64,000 nucleotides of DNA from the NCBI RefSeq assembly GCF_051380875.1, contig NZ_JBNYXW010000011.1:1-64000 (forward strand). Direction: 5' to 3'. A program made the position numbers and the translations under genes. The notes under the pieces were generated by a model. That model ran no database searches. It had not been told where the DNA came from and worked only from the letters and a program-made list of their open reading frames with translations. Source of the DNA: Janthinobacterium sp051380875 (GTDB taxonomy: Bacteria; Pseudomonadota; Gammaproteobacteria; Burkholderiales; Burkholderiaceae_D). Positions 44,659-53,347 of this stretch are shown one piece after another (position 1 is the first letter of the stretch; every line of letters begins with the position of its first letter).

Positions 44659-47001
44659 ATGCACATCGAGACAGTCTGGATTCGCAACTTCAGGCGTCTT
44701 AAGGACGCCCGCATCGACTTGGCATCAGACATTTCCATTTTCGTGGGAGCCAATAATAGCGGTAAGACTTCAGCGGCACACGCTCTGCAGTTGTTCACCT
44801 CAGCGTCTAAGAGCCGATTTTCGCTTCATGATTTTAGTTCTGAATGTTGGGAAGCCATTAACTCCTTTGGGGAGGGCACAGCGGGCGTTGAACTGCCAAC
44901 TATTTCCATCGACATCTGGTTTGGCGTCAGCCCTGCCGATCTTCATCGAGTTGTAGATCTGTTGCCAAGTTTGGCGTGGCAAGGAGCCCGGGTCGGTATC
45001 CGAGTCGAGCTCGTCGCGTCAGACGCGCCAGCGCTTAGAACCAGTTTCCAAGAGACGCGAACCCGCGCTAGGCTCGCTAATGCGCCCCCCGCAGAACAAA
45101 CTGAAGTGCCAGCCCTGGCGGAGCCAGCACATGCTCAAAACAATGGTGAATACAACCCACAGCCACGTACGCTTTGCGACTTTCTCTCAGATGCCACGGT
45201 TGATCGCCTGTGGCGAGATTTCGAGTTACGCTACTACGTTCTTGATCGTGCCCAGTTCGACGATAATCTGCATGCCGGGGACGCTTACACTCCCCTGCGT
45301 CTGTTGCCAGACAAAGGTCGCAGCGGCAGGGATGTCTTGGCCAGCCTTGTCATGGTGGACTGCCTGCATGCCCAACGTCACCTGTCGGACTCCAATGGAG
45401 GCTCCCGAGCCGAAGATCTTTCCCGTTGTCTGAGTCGCTTCTACGAGAGAAATCTTGAGAAACGCGGCGAAGACCACGAGGCCCAGCGTGCGCTGTACCA
45501 ATCCGAGACCTTACTGAACGCTCACCTTGAGCGCGTCTTTGGTCCCACGCTCGAACAGTTAGCTCACCTTGGTTATCCCGGCGTCAATAACCCACGACTG
45601 CTGATAAAGACCGCCCTGAACCCGGCTACGATTCTCAGCAGCCACGAAGGTGCTCGCGTCCACTATGCCGTGGGTGCGTTGGGCGGGGTGGAGGGCTCAG
45701 CCACCCTGCCAGATCGGTATAACGGCCTTGGCTTTAAAAACCTAATCTATATGGTTGTCGAACTGCTCGATGTTCATGCTAGATGGCTTGACATCGAGGA
45801 GAATCGCCCGCCTCTGCACTTGATCTTCATTGAGGAGCCGGAAGCACATCTGCATGCTCAGCTACAGCAGGTCTTTATCCGTAAGGTGCTGGACATCCTC
45901 TCCGTACCCGAGGAGGATGCACCTTTTTGCACCAGCCAGCTTGTCGTCTCGACCCATTCACCGCACGTGCTCTTCGAGCGCGGCTTTCGACCTATTCGGT
46001 ATTTTCGCCGCGCTACTGATGTGGGCGTGCAACGGTCTCAGGTCCTTAGCATGGCAGCATTCTACGAGGCAGCGAACGACCCTGCTGATCCAGCCGATAA
46101 CACCAGGGATTTCCTTGAGCGCTATCTGAGGCTCACGCATTGCGATATATTCTTCGCTGATGCCGCCATTCTTGTGGAAGGCAATGTCGAGCGCATTCTG
46201 ATGCCTCAGATGATCGCGAAAGTGGCGCCGCAGCTACAGTCGACTTACCTAAGCATTCTGGAGATCGGCGGCGCGTTCGGCCATAGGTTCAAAGGCCTCA
46301 TCGACTTTCTAGGCCTAACTTCTTTGATCGTGACTGATATCGATAGCGTATTTCCTTCAGATGTCGACGCTCCTCCGCAGCCAGGAGATGCACCTGTCGA
46401 TGATGATGCCGGCGATGCAGATCCTGACACAACCGAAGAAGCTGAAGAGGCTGAAACGGTTCGACGCGGACGTAAGGCTTGCATGGTTCATGAAGTTGGA
46501 GCGCTCACGTCGAATCAGACACTGGTCAAGTGGCTTCCAGGCTGCCGCACTATCACCGAGTTGCTCGCTGCGACTGTCGATCAGCGTACCCAACCAAGGG
46601 CTGAAGGTGGGGATGCGCTCGTGCGCGTCTCTTACCAAACGACGGTTGAGGTAACTTGGCAAGAGACAACAGGGAACAGAACTGGCAGGACGCTGGAGGA
46701 GGCCTTTGCCTTGCAAAACCTGGCGTGGTGTCAAAATGTCGACCGCAAAGACCTTGGTTTGCGGATCAAAGGTTGCAACAAGCTTGACCTCGATGGCATC
46801 GCAGAAAGTTTATATCGAAAGGTTAAGAACGCGAACTTCCATAAGACCGATTTTGCGCTCGCGCTATTGGCCCATGATCCCGCTGCATGGCAAGTACCGA
46901 GCTATATCTCAGAAGGCCTGCGATGGCTTGAGGGCCAAGTTGCACCCTCGCTATCTCTCCCCGCAGGGGAACAGGCAGGCGATGTGGAAGCGGCACCATG
47001 A
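44659..47001 (+). CDS. OLD-family ATPase/TOPRIM nuclease (GajA-like)
   Basis: The 780-aa protein has an ABC-type ATPase with Walker A GANNSGKTS (residues 30-38), signature-like YNGLGFKNLIYM (about 355) and Walker B LHLIFIEEPEAHLH (about 386-399). A C-terminal TOPRIM domain shows ILVEGNVERILMPQM (Glu near 505) and LIVTDIDSV (about 555-563). The UvrD helicase gene follows with an ATGA overlap, the arrangement of class 2 OLD nucleases in Gabija. It is longer than GajA (about 580 aa). Part of the excess is an acidic insert (DAPVDDDAGDADPDTTEEAEE) right after the TOPRIM DxD. Confidence 0.86.
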   Translation: MHIETVWIRNFRRLKDARIDLASDISIFVGANNSGKTSAAHALQLFTSASKSRFSLHDFSSECWEAINSFGEGTAGVELPTISIDIWFGVSPADLHRVVDLLPSLAWQGARVGIRVELVASDAPALRTSFQETRTRARLANAPPAEQTEVPALAEPAHAQNNGEYNPQPRTLCDFLSDATVDRLWRDFELRYYVLDRAQFDDNLHAGDAYTPLRLLPDKGRSGRDVLASLVMVDCLHAQRHLSDSNGGSRAEDLSRCLSRFYERNLEKRGEDHEAQRALYQSETLLNAHLERVFGPTLEQLAHLGYPGVNNPRLLIKTALNPATILSSHEGARVHYAVGALGGVEGSATLPDRYNGLGFKNLIYMVVELLDVHARWLDIEENRPPLHLIFIEEPEAHLHAQLQQVFIRKVLDILSVPEEDAPFCTSQLVVSTHSPHVLFERGFRPIRYFRRATDVGVQRSQVLSMAAFYEAANDPADPADNTRDFLERYLRLTHCDIFFADAAILVEGNVERILMPQMIAKVAPQLQSTYLSILEIGGAFGHRFKGLIDFLGLTSLIVTDIDSVFPSDVDAPPQPGDAPVDDDAGDADPDTTEEAEEAETVRRGRKACMVHEVGALTSNQTLVKWLPGCRTITELLAATVDQRTQPRAEGGDALVRVSYQTTVEVTWQETTGNRTGRTLEEAFALQNLAWCQNVDRKDLGLRIKGCNKLDLDGIAESLYRKVKNANFHKTDFALALLAHDPAAWQVPSYISEGLRWLEGQVAPSLSLPAGEQAGDVEAAP

Positions 47002-48905
47002 CTCGGCGCGTCGGACAGCCTGATACGCAGGCAGATCTGGATTTGCGTGCTTGTTTGGACGAACGGCCACAACGCAGCTTCGTGATGGTCGCCGGCGCTG
47101 GTTCCGGGAAGACGACATCCCTGGTAAAGGCACTCGACCACTTGGGGCGGACGCGAAGAAAAGAGCTCAAAACGCATGGCCAACGGATTGCCTGCATCAC
47201 GTATACGGAGGTTGCGGTTAAAGAAATCTGGGGCGATGTCGGAAACGACCCACTATTCCATGTATCAACGATTCACAGCTTTTTGTGGGCGGTGGTGCGG
47301 CCATTCCAGAACGACCTGAAAACCTGGGTAATCTCACGCATTCACGAAAAAATTGCCGACGCACAGGAGCATCACGATAAGCCTAGGACACGTGCGGCGA
47401 CGCGCGAGGCCCTGGTCAGAGATATCGCCCGCTATCGGAACCACCTTGAGGCCGTAGAGTCCCGAACACACTTCAGGTATGGTGCGGGCAGCGACTTTGG
47501 TCGGGGCATCCTTGGCCACACTGACGTCATTTCAGCAGCGGTTAAGCTAATCGACCAGAGCCAGCTACTCCGCGACATCATCGCGAGTCGCTATCCCGTT
47601 CTGTTCGTCGACGAGAGCCAAGACACACGGCCGGATATCGTAGCTGCCTTTCGCGGCATAGCCGAGACCACCCCGGTCGAGTTCTGTCTAGGTTTCTTCG
47701 GTGACCCGATGCAAAAGATTTACACCGACGGTGCGGGTGCGATTGATGTCCCCGACCACTGGCGTCAGATCACTAAGCCGGAAAATTTTAGATGCCCGCA
47801 GCGTGTACTCAGCGTCGTTAACGCAGTTCGTCAGCCAGGCGATGGATTAGTTCAGACGCGCGGTCGAATTCAGACGGTCAACGGAGTTCAGCTCCCCATG
47901 GAAGGCTCTGCGAGAATATTTTTGCTTTCGGCCGACGAGCATCGCTCGGTGAAGTTGGCAAAAGTTCGGGAGTGGCTTCGACGAGCGAACAACGATGAGC
48001 ACTGGGTGAGCGAGAATCGAGCCGCAGACGTCCGGGCATTGGTAGTCGTACACCGTATGGCCGCGACTAGGCTCGGCTTCCCCAACCTATATGCAGCGTT
48101 GAACGACAATGCACCTTCTAGTATTAAGGAGGGTCTAAAGGATGGCACCACATGGCCGTTGAGACCTTTCCTGACATACTTGTTGCCTTTGGCAATGGCG
48201 GTGATCGCGCACCGTGGTTTCGAGGTGATGAACTTGCTGCGTGCTGAGTGCCCGCGACTGAGCTCTGCTGGCCTAGTAGGAGAAAACGCTCCTGATGTTT
48301 TGAGGATGCTGCAAACCGCGACAGAGGAAATCGCTCGTCTCATGGTGTCGACTGACGTAGCATTTCGGGAGGTGCTTGTCTTTGCGCAGGATGCCGGGTT
48401 ATTGCATCTCGACGAGGCGTGGACCAAATATTTCGATGGTGATCCTGCCATCCTCGCAGTTGACGATGACCCTGAAGTGCCGGCCGTGACGGCATTTCTA
48501 AACTGCCGTGTCGGCGAATTGACTGCTTACCATCATTACCTTGAGGATCTGTCGCCATTTGCCACCCAGCAAGGCGTAAAAGGAGCCGAGTTTGAGCGGG
48601 TGCTTGTGTTGATAGATGACGAGGAGGGACAAACCCAGCGGCAGTTCTCCTACGGGAAATACTTCGGCATGACGGCATTGTCAGATACGGATAATGACAA
48701 CATCGCTGGTGGTGTCGACAACGTGGTGGACCGCACGAGACGCCTCTTCTATGTGTGCTGCTCACGTGCCACGCGCGATCTCGCCGTAGTTATGTTCATA
48801 CACAACATCGCATTAGCCCGTGCAAGCGTTGAGGAGGCCAATCTCTTTGCGCCAGAGGATATTGTGGATGAAGTCTCTCTTGAGGCAGCACTGGCTTTAG
48901 ATTAG
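46998..48905 (+). CDS. UvrD/Rep-family superfamily-1 helicase (GajB-like)
   Basis: The 635-aa helicase has Walker A VMVAGAGSGKTTSLVKAL (30-47), motif Ia RIACITYTEVAVKE, motif II VLFVDESQDTRPD (about 202), motif III LGFFGDPMQKIY, motif IV-like ENFRCPQRVLSVVNAVR and motif VI LFYVCCSRATRDLAVV (about 577). It overlaps the OLD nuclease by 4 bp and is translationally coupled. In Gabija the GajB helicase/ATPase is activated by DNA ends and works with the GajA nuclease; the same partnership is likely here. Confidence 0.87.
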   Translation: MTRRVGQPDTQADLDLRACLDERPQRSFVMVAGAGSGKTTSLVKALDHLGRTRRKELKTHGQRIACITYTEVAVKEIWGDVGNDPLFHVSTIHSFLWAVVRPFQNDLKTWVISRIHEKIADAQEHHDKPRTRAATREALVRDIARYRNHLEAVESRTHFRYGAGSDFGRGILGHTDVISAAVKLIDQSQLLRDIIASRYPVLFVDESQDTRPDIVAAFRGIAETTPVEFCLGFFGDPMQKIYTDGAGAIDVPDHWRQITKPENFRCPQRVLSVVNAVRQPGDGLVQTRGRIQTVNGVQLPMEGSARIFLLSADEHRSVKLAKVREWLRRANNDEHWVSENRAADVRALVVVHRMAATRLGFPNLYAALNDNAPSSIKEGLKDGTTWPLRPFLTYLLPLAMAVIAHRGFEVMNLLRAECPRLSSAGLVGENAPDVLRMLQTATEEIARLMVSTDVAFREVLVFAQDAGLLHLDEAWTKYFDGDPAILAVDDDPEVPAVTAFLNCRVGELTAYHHYLEDLSPFATQQGVKGAEFERVLVLIDDEEGQTQRQFSYGKYFGMTALSDTDNDNIAGGVDNVVDRTRRLFYVCCSRATRDLAVVMFIHNIALARASVEEANLFAPEDIVDEVSLEAALALD

Positions 48906-49224
48906 CATTCGACCAACCAAAAATTCTTGGACGCTCAGCTGATGCCGCTTCGGGACTCACTGAATTTTAATGTCGGCTGACTATCGATAATGGTGGCTTT
49001 TCGATAGTTGGCGCTTAGATCCGTGCAAGCGACCAAGCAATCCCTAATTGTTCATTATGCCCGTGCAAATGCTGTGCGCTCGATTGTCATGGAATAGGCT
49101 CTCGTAGTGTCAGTATTATGATTAACTGGCAATCGCTAATTAATTCCGGTGTTACTAAGGCGGGCGGAGAATTCCAAGCCTTATAATAGACTTGGATTTT
49201 TTGGCTTGGAATAGAGATATTAAA
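48906..49224 (+). promoter_or_regulatory. Intergenic region with a promoter framed by a perfect inverted repeat
   Basis: ATTCCAAGCC at 49171-49180 and its exact complement GGCTTGGAAT at 49203-49212 frame a TATAAT -10-like hexamer at 49182-49187, just upstream of ATG 49225. Occupancy by a dimeric repressor would block the promoter, or the transcript could fold near its start. A separate 8-bp inverted repeat (ACTATCGA 48980-48987, TCGATAGT 49001-49008) lies nearer the helicase stop and may mark its 3' end. Confidence 0.55.
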
Positions 49225-50484
49225 ATGCAAGTACTTTCCGAACTGCTGAAGAAAATGAGTGATCGTGAAAAGATCATTCTCAATGATTATCCGATTAAAC
49301 ATGCACCAACTATCGGGAAAATGTATGAAGGTCTCACCAAGAGGCTTTTGAACGAAAGTATGCTTGACAAGTATGGCGTCAAGGTCGTTTCAGGGTTTAT
49401 CCAAGTGAGTGACGAACGCTCCGGCCAGATTGACTGCATGGTTGTAATTGGCGATGGAAGTCGTATTCCACATACCGATGACTTTGTTTATCCGATTTGC
49501 CAAGTCCTTGCAGTTATAGAAGTTAAAAAAAATCTCTTTGCCACTGAAATTGCAGAGGCCTATCATCATCTCAATGACACACTACGGTTGTCTAAATTGG
49601 CGCTTAAGCTCCAAGAAGATGAAAAAACTCTCGAATTCAGTACGGCTCGCCCTGCATTGGAATATCTGTACTTGTTTGGCGAGTTGGCACCACGCTACGA
49701 AGAAAACCATGTTCTACCTTTTCATAAACGCGTGATATATCACACGCTAGTCCGTGATAGTCTGACACCATTGAGAATTGCTATCGGATACAATGGTTAT
49801 AAGAGTGAACTGGGTTTCCGAAGAGGTTTTGGTAGGCTGTATGATAATAAATCCAATGTGCTAGGTTATGGTGTGATCAACATGCCTAATCTAATGATCA
49901 GTGATGGCTTTTCCATTGTCAAAACGACTGGTTTGCCGTATCGCGGTTTCTGGGATGAGAAAGCTGGTTGGGGCTGGCTGTCATCCAGCGGTAGCAATCC
50001 GCTTCTTTTAATTTTGGAGCTTTTATACGCCAGAATTGAGCTAGTGCTGAAGGTAGCGGTTGATTATGGTTCGGACTTGGAAGATGAAGTTCTTTATCCA
50101 CTCATGCTCGGCAGGCCCGTCCAAGTGAATAGTCAAGCCGGGTGGAACTATACATTCATAAATGCACCATTGCCAAAAGGTAAACCTCGAAGCCAAGAAT
50201 GGACTCCGTTAGAAGTTTCTGAATATCAAAAAGAAGTTCTCGATTTATTGCATGCAGAGGGGGAATTATCTGGCGATGATCAAAAACTTGCGAGATTTAA
50301 GGATAAATATTCTATCGATGACGTTTATGAACTCGTTCAACCCTTGTTAGATGCTCGTCTGATGATAAATAGCAAGGGAATATTATCGATTGCTCCTGCT
50401 AAGGTTTTAATAGCGAAGGTAGCTGAGAAATGGTATTGCGGTAGCGAAGCAGATGGACGGTTTCAGCAATGGTTGGCACGTTAA
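49225..50484 (+). CDS. DUF6602-type predicted PD-(D/E)XK nuclease
   Basis: The 419-aa protein has an N-terminal nuclease-like domain: GKMYEGLTKRLL (Glu35), VVSGFIQVSDERSGQIDCMVVIGDG (Asp70), then QVLAVIEVKKNL (Glu99-x-Lys101), the order of a PD-(D/E)XK active site. The glycine-rich start (SGFI) and S-x-QxD fit DUF6602. The rest (about 150-419) is helical with a winged-helix-like end (EYQKEVLDLLHAEGEL...LVQPLLDARLMINSKG). ATG 49225 is preferred to TTG 49192. It follows the OLD/UvrD pair and may be an independent single-gene defence factor; this is inference. Confidence 0.7.
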   Translation: MQVLSELLKKMSDREKIILNDYPIKHAPTIGKMYEGLTKRLLNESMLDKYGVKVVSGFIQVSDERSGQIDCMVVIGDGSRIPHTDDFVYPICQVLAVIEVKKNLFATEIAEAYHHLNDTLRLSKLALKLQEDEKTLEFSTARPALEYLYLFGELAPRYEENHVLPFHKRVIYHTLVRDSLTPLRIAIGYNGYKSELGFRRGFGRLYDNKSNVLGYGVINMPNLMISDGFSIVKTTGLPYRGFWDEKAGWGWLSSSGSNPLLLILELLYARIELVLKVAVDYGSDLEDEVLYPLMLGRPVQVNSQAGWNYTFINAPLPKGKPRSQEWTPLEVSEYQKEVLDLLHAEGELSGDDQKLARFKDKYSIDDVYELVQPLLDARLMINSKGILSIAPAKVLIAKVAEKWYCGSEADGRFQQWLAR

Positions 50485-50711
50485 CTCGTCTTGGCAGCTA
50501 TCCCATGACATCTCGCTCCATTTATTTTTCGGGGAGTCTCAGCATGACTGCTAGCTGGTATGTTTTTCTGAAGTGTTTTGAGCGGGACAAAGTGTTGGCT
50601 GCGTATCCGCGCCTTGACGTACATCGACCGTCCTGACCGACATACACATTCGTATTGATATTTGCTCAATACTGATGTATATCTAGTGTTTCTTTCAGGA
50701 ATGGAGATGAG

Positions 50712-50939
50712 ATGGCGCACGAAGTAACCCTCAGTATTAATAGTAAATTTGTCTTACATAAAGATGTAGAAATCGAGGTAAAGACAGACGGTTCAAAGCT
50801 CGGCACCTTACTGGTTAGCAAGGGTAACATTGAGTGGCTGCCGTCTGGAAACTCGGTGAACAAGCATCGGATGACGTGGAAGAAATTTGCGGCGCTGATG
50901 GAGAATCAAGGAACGCCTGCCAAGGTGGCGGGGAAGTAG
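50712..50939 (+). CDS. Small conserved protein, unknown
   Basis: A 75-aa soluble protein: a beta-rich first half (VTLSINSKFVLHKDVEIEVKTDGSKLGTLLVSKGNIEWLPSG) and a helical end (WKKFAALMENQG). I recall this motif (IEWLPSGN near the middle) from short conserved proteins in many bacterial genomes, without a known function. A GGAGATGAG ribosome-binding region precedes the ATG. It lies between the DUF6602 gene and an IS481-type insertion. Confidence 0.65.
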   Translation: MAHEVTLSINSKFVLHKDVEIEVKTDGSKLGTLLVSKGNIEWLPSGNSVNKHRMTWKKFAALMENQGTPAKVAGK

Positions 50940-51001
50940 GTGTCTAGAGTTGGGTGATCATGTCCCGACTCGCAGCTTGCCCTACTTCAAAGCCAGGCGC
51001 C

Positions 51002-52050
51002 TGTTGAGTACACTGTTAATTCCTGTCACCCCATCGCCAGCGCCATGACCCAAGCCCTTCACAGCCAAGCCCGCACCACCCACCTGATTCGGGAAGAAAT
51101 CCGCAACTCGACACTTTCCCAACAGGAACTGGCCGAACGTTATAACGTGAGCCGCCTGACGATCCGCAAATGGCAGAATCGCGACAGCCCGCAAGACCGC
51201 TCGCACCGGCCGCACACGATGCACACAACGCTCACGCCCACCCAGGAGCTGATCGTCGTGGCCTTACGCACTACACTGCTCTTGCCCACCGACGACTTGC
51301 TGGCAGTCGCGCGCGAGTTCGTCAATCCGGCGCTTTCGCGTGGTGCCCTGGGACGCTGCTTGCGGCGCCATGGTGTCTCCAGTCTGCTCGAACTGGCCGC
51401 ACGCGAAGGCGACAAGCCGGTCACCAAAAAGTCGTTCAAGGATTACGAGCCCGGCTTTTTACATATGGATATCAAGTACTTGCCGCAGATGCCTGATGAA
51501 ACCGAACGCCGTTACCTGTTCGTCGCCATCGACCGCGCCACGCGCTGGGTCTTCATGGAAATCTATGCCAACCAGTCCGACAGCAGCAGCACCGACTTTC
51601 TGATCAAACTGAAAAATGCTTGCCCAGTCACCATCGTCAAGCTGCTCACCGACAACGGCAGCCAGTTTACCGACCGCTTTACCAGCAAGCAGAAAGACCC
51701 CGTGAGCGGCGACCGTATCCCCAGCGGCAAGCATGTCTTTGACGTGCTGTGCAAGCAGCTGGTGATCGAACATCGATTGATTCCGCCTCGCCATCCGCAA
51801 ACCAATGGCATGGTCGAGCGTTTCAATGGCCGCATCAGCGAGATCGTAAACCAGACCCGTTTTGGCTCTCGGGACGAACTGGAATCGACGTTGCGCAATT
51901 ACCTGAAAATCTATAACCACAACATTCCTCAGCGCGCCCTGAATAATGAAACACCGATCCAGGCAATGAAAAAATGGCAGCAGACCAAGCCGGAATTATT
52001 CGTTAAACGCGTCTATAACCAGGCGGGTCTTGACAAGTAGGTACTCGTCA
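51002..52050 (+). mobile_element. IS481-family insertion sequence, about 1.05 kb
   Basis: The single transposase gene is bordered by imperfect inverted repeats: TGTTGAGTAC at 51002-51011 and, reversed, TGACGAGTAC at 52041-52050 (8 of 10), with similarity continuing inward after one gap. TG...CA ends and size fit the IS481 family. No clear target duplication was found, so exact ends are tentative. The high GC content of the gene contrasts with the island around it. Confidence 0.75.
51045..52040 (+). CDS. IS481-family transposase
   Basis: The 331-aa transposase has an N-terminal helix-turn-helix (STLSQQELAERYNVSRLTIRKWQNR) and an rve-type integrase core with Asp in FLHMDIKYLPQM, Asp in LLTDNGSQFTDRF and Glu in NGMVERFNGRISEIV. 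The C-terminus (YNHNIPQRALNNETPIQAM) is typical of IS481. The frame is intact, so the copy may be active. Confidence 0.9.
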   Translation: MTQALHSQARTTHLIREEIRNSTLSQQELAERYNVSRLTIRKWQNRDSPQDRSHRPHTMHTTLTPTQELIVVALRTTLLLPTDDLLAVAREFVNPALSRGALGRCLRRHGVSSLLELAAREGDKPVTKKSFKDYEPGFLHMDIKYLPQMPDETERRYLFVAIDRATRWVFMEIYANQSDSSSTDFLIKLKNACPVTIVKLLTDNGSQFTDRFTSKQKDPVSGDRIPSGKHVFDVLCKQLVIEHRLIPPRHPQTNGMVERFNGRISEIVNQTRFGSRDELESTLRNYLKIYNHNIPQRALNNETPIQAMKKWQQTKPELFVKRVYNQAGLDK

Positions 52051-52126
52051 CATTATCCCGAGGCAATGAGCATGGCAGCCGGTGCCTCAATCGCTCCGGC
52101 CTCAGGTAACGGCATGACGCCGATGA

Positions 52127-53236
52127 CTACGTCATCATGTAGACCTGCCGCAGCTCGGCCAGCAGTTCAGGCCAGCTTGCCTTGCAAAAGCACGAAGCTG
52201 CGTCTTTTTCAGTTTGGCGGAGGTCGCCTGGGTACACGAGCGCCTCCACCAATGCAGGCGGGCGATAGTGCCGGTTGATGCTCCAAGGCCTAATCATGTC
52301 GATGCCCGTTGCGCTCAAAATAAATGGACGGAAGCGGCGCCACGCCTTCAACTGGGATGCCTGCATGTTGCCCGCCATCATAGGTAGGGCCGCCGATTGT
52401 TTCTCGTCCTTTCCGGCAATATAGTCGCGTATTACCTGTTTCTTCCGTTCTGCCAACAGGTCAAGGGCTGCTCGGCCTGGCTCAGAATGTGTGGGCGGCT
52501 TTCCATCTAACTGTAACATGGTGCGCATGGTCATGTTGAAGATCGTCTTGTAGCGGTCTTCGGCGTACGCATTTCGCCAGCTATCGAAGTTTTCCCAGTC
52601 GTGAGAGCGCAGGAAGGCTTTGTTCAGCGTGACATCGAATCGGGCAACAGTCGGGTTGGCCCAGAACTCAGCGCTGATCGTCACTCCATCAAGTGTTCGA
52701 TTCGGGGTGCCCGTCGCACTGGGTGCGTTCGTACGTGCGCCGGGCTGGCACGCTGAATAAGAGGTACGGCTATCGGCAGGATGATGCTGAATGGTGAGGC
52801 CCAGCAGACGCGAATATTCGCTCAGTTGCTTCTTTAGTGCGGCGGAAATACTAGGTTTGTCGAGCCGGATCAGATAGGTGATTGCAGTCGTTTGGACGGA
52901 TATGTGTTCGGTGCTAAGCGCGTCGAGTGCCTGCTTGGGCAGTCCTGCGCGAGCCAGTTCTATGCGCGCCAGCTCTAAGCCTAGGCGACCGACCGCATAG
53001 ACGCTGGTCCCGTGAGGGAATTGAGGAAGTTTCGTGGCGTTTGAGAGCACTACCTCGACATCGATGGCTGTTGCCAGCCGCGTCCCTTGCTTGTAGCCCC
53101 ACAGCGTTTTAATCGAGGTCCGTGCCAGCGTGGATATTGGTACCGCATCGTCCGCTTCATTAAAATGAGGGACAGCCTTACGTACATCATCGGGCAGATG
53201 CTTGAGGTTTATGCGGATGTGAACGGATTTTGTCAT
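52127..53236 (-). CDS. Unknown protein downstream of the gene II-type initiator
   Basis: I do not recognise this 369-aa protein. It starts MTKSVHIRINLKHLPDDVRKAV at ATG 53236 and contains TSIKTLWGYKQGTRLATAIDVEVVLS, suggesting a DNA-associated alpha/beta fold. A long helical C-terminal half follows (RYKTIFNMTMRTMLQLDGKPP). It lies 111 bp after the gene II/X-type initiator on the same strand and probably serves the same replication module. The frame opens upstream to 53302, but the inner ATG gives a better N-terminus. Confidence 0.55.
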   Translation of the reverse strand: MTKSVHIRINLKHLPDDVRKAVPHFNEADDAVPISTLARTSIKTLWGYKQGTRLATAIDVEVVLSNATKLPQFPHGTSVYAVGRLGLELARIELARAGLPKQALDALSTEHISVQTTAITYLIRLDKPSISAALKKQLSEYSRLLGLTIQHHPADSRTSYSACQPGARTNAPSATGTPNRTLDGVTISAEFWANPTVARFDVTLNKAFLRSHDWENFDSWRNAYAEDRYKTIFNMTMRTMLQLDGKPPTHSEPGRAALDLLAERKKQVIRDYIAGKDEKQSAALPMMAGNMQASQLKAWRRFRPFILSATGIDMIRPWSINRHYRPPALVEALVYPGDLRQTEKDAASCFCKASWPELLAELRQVYMMT

Positions 53237-53347
53237 GATGGACTCTGGTATAAATCGTTTATCTAGTTTTTTGCGACATAGAGTTGGTGCGCATGGCGTC
53301 ACGCTGATCGCCGGGGCGAGGTGTGGCGGCTAGCCATAGCTCTACGC

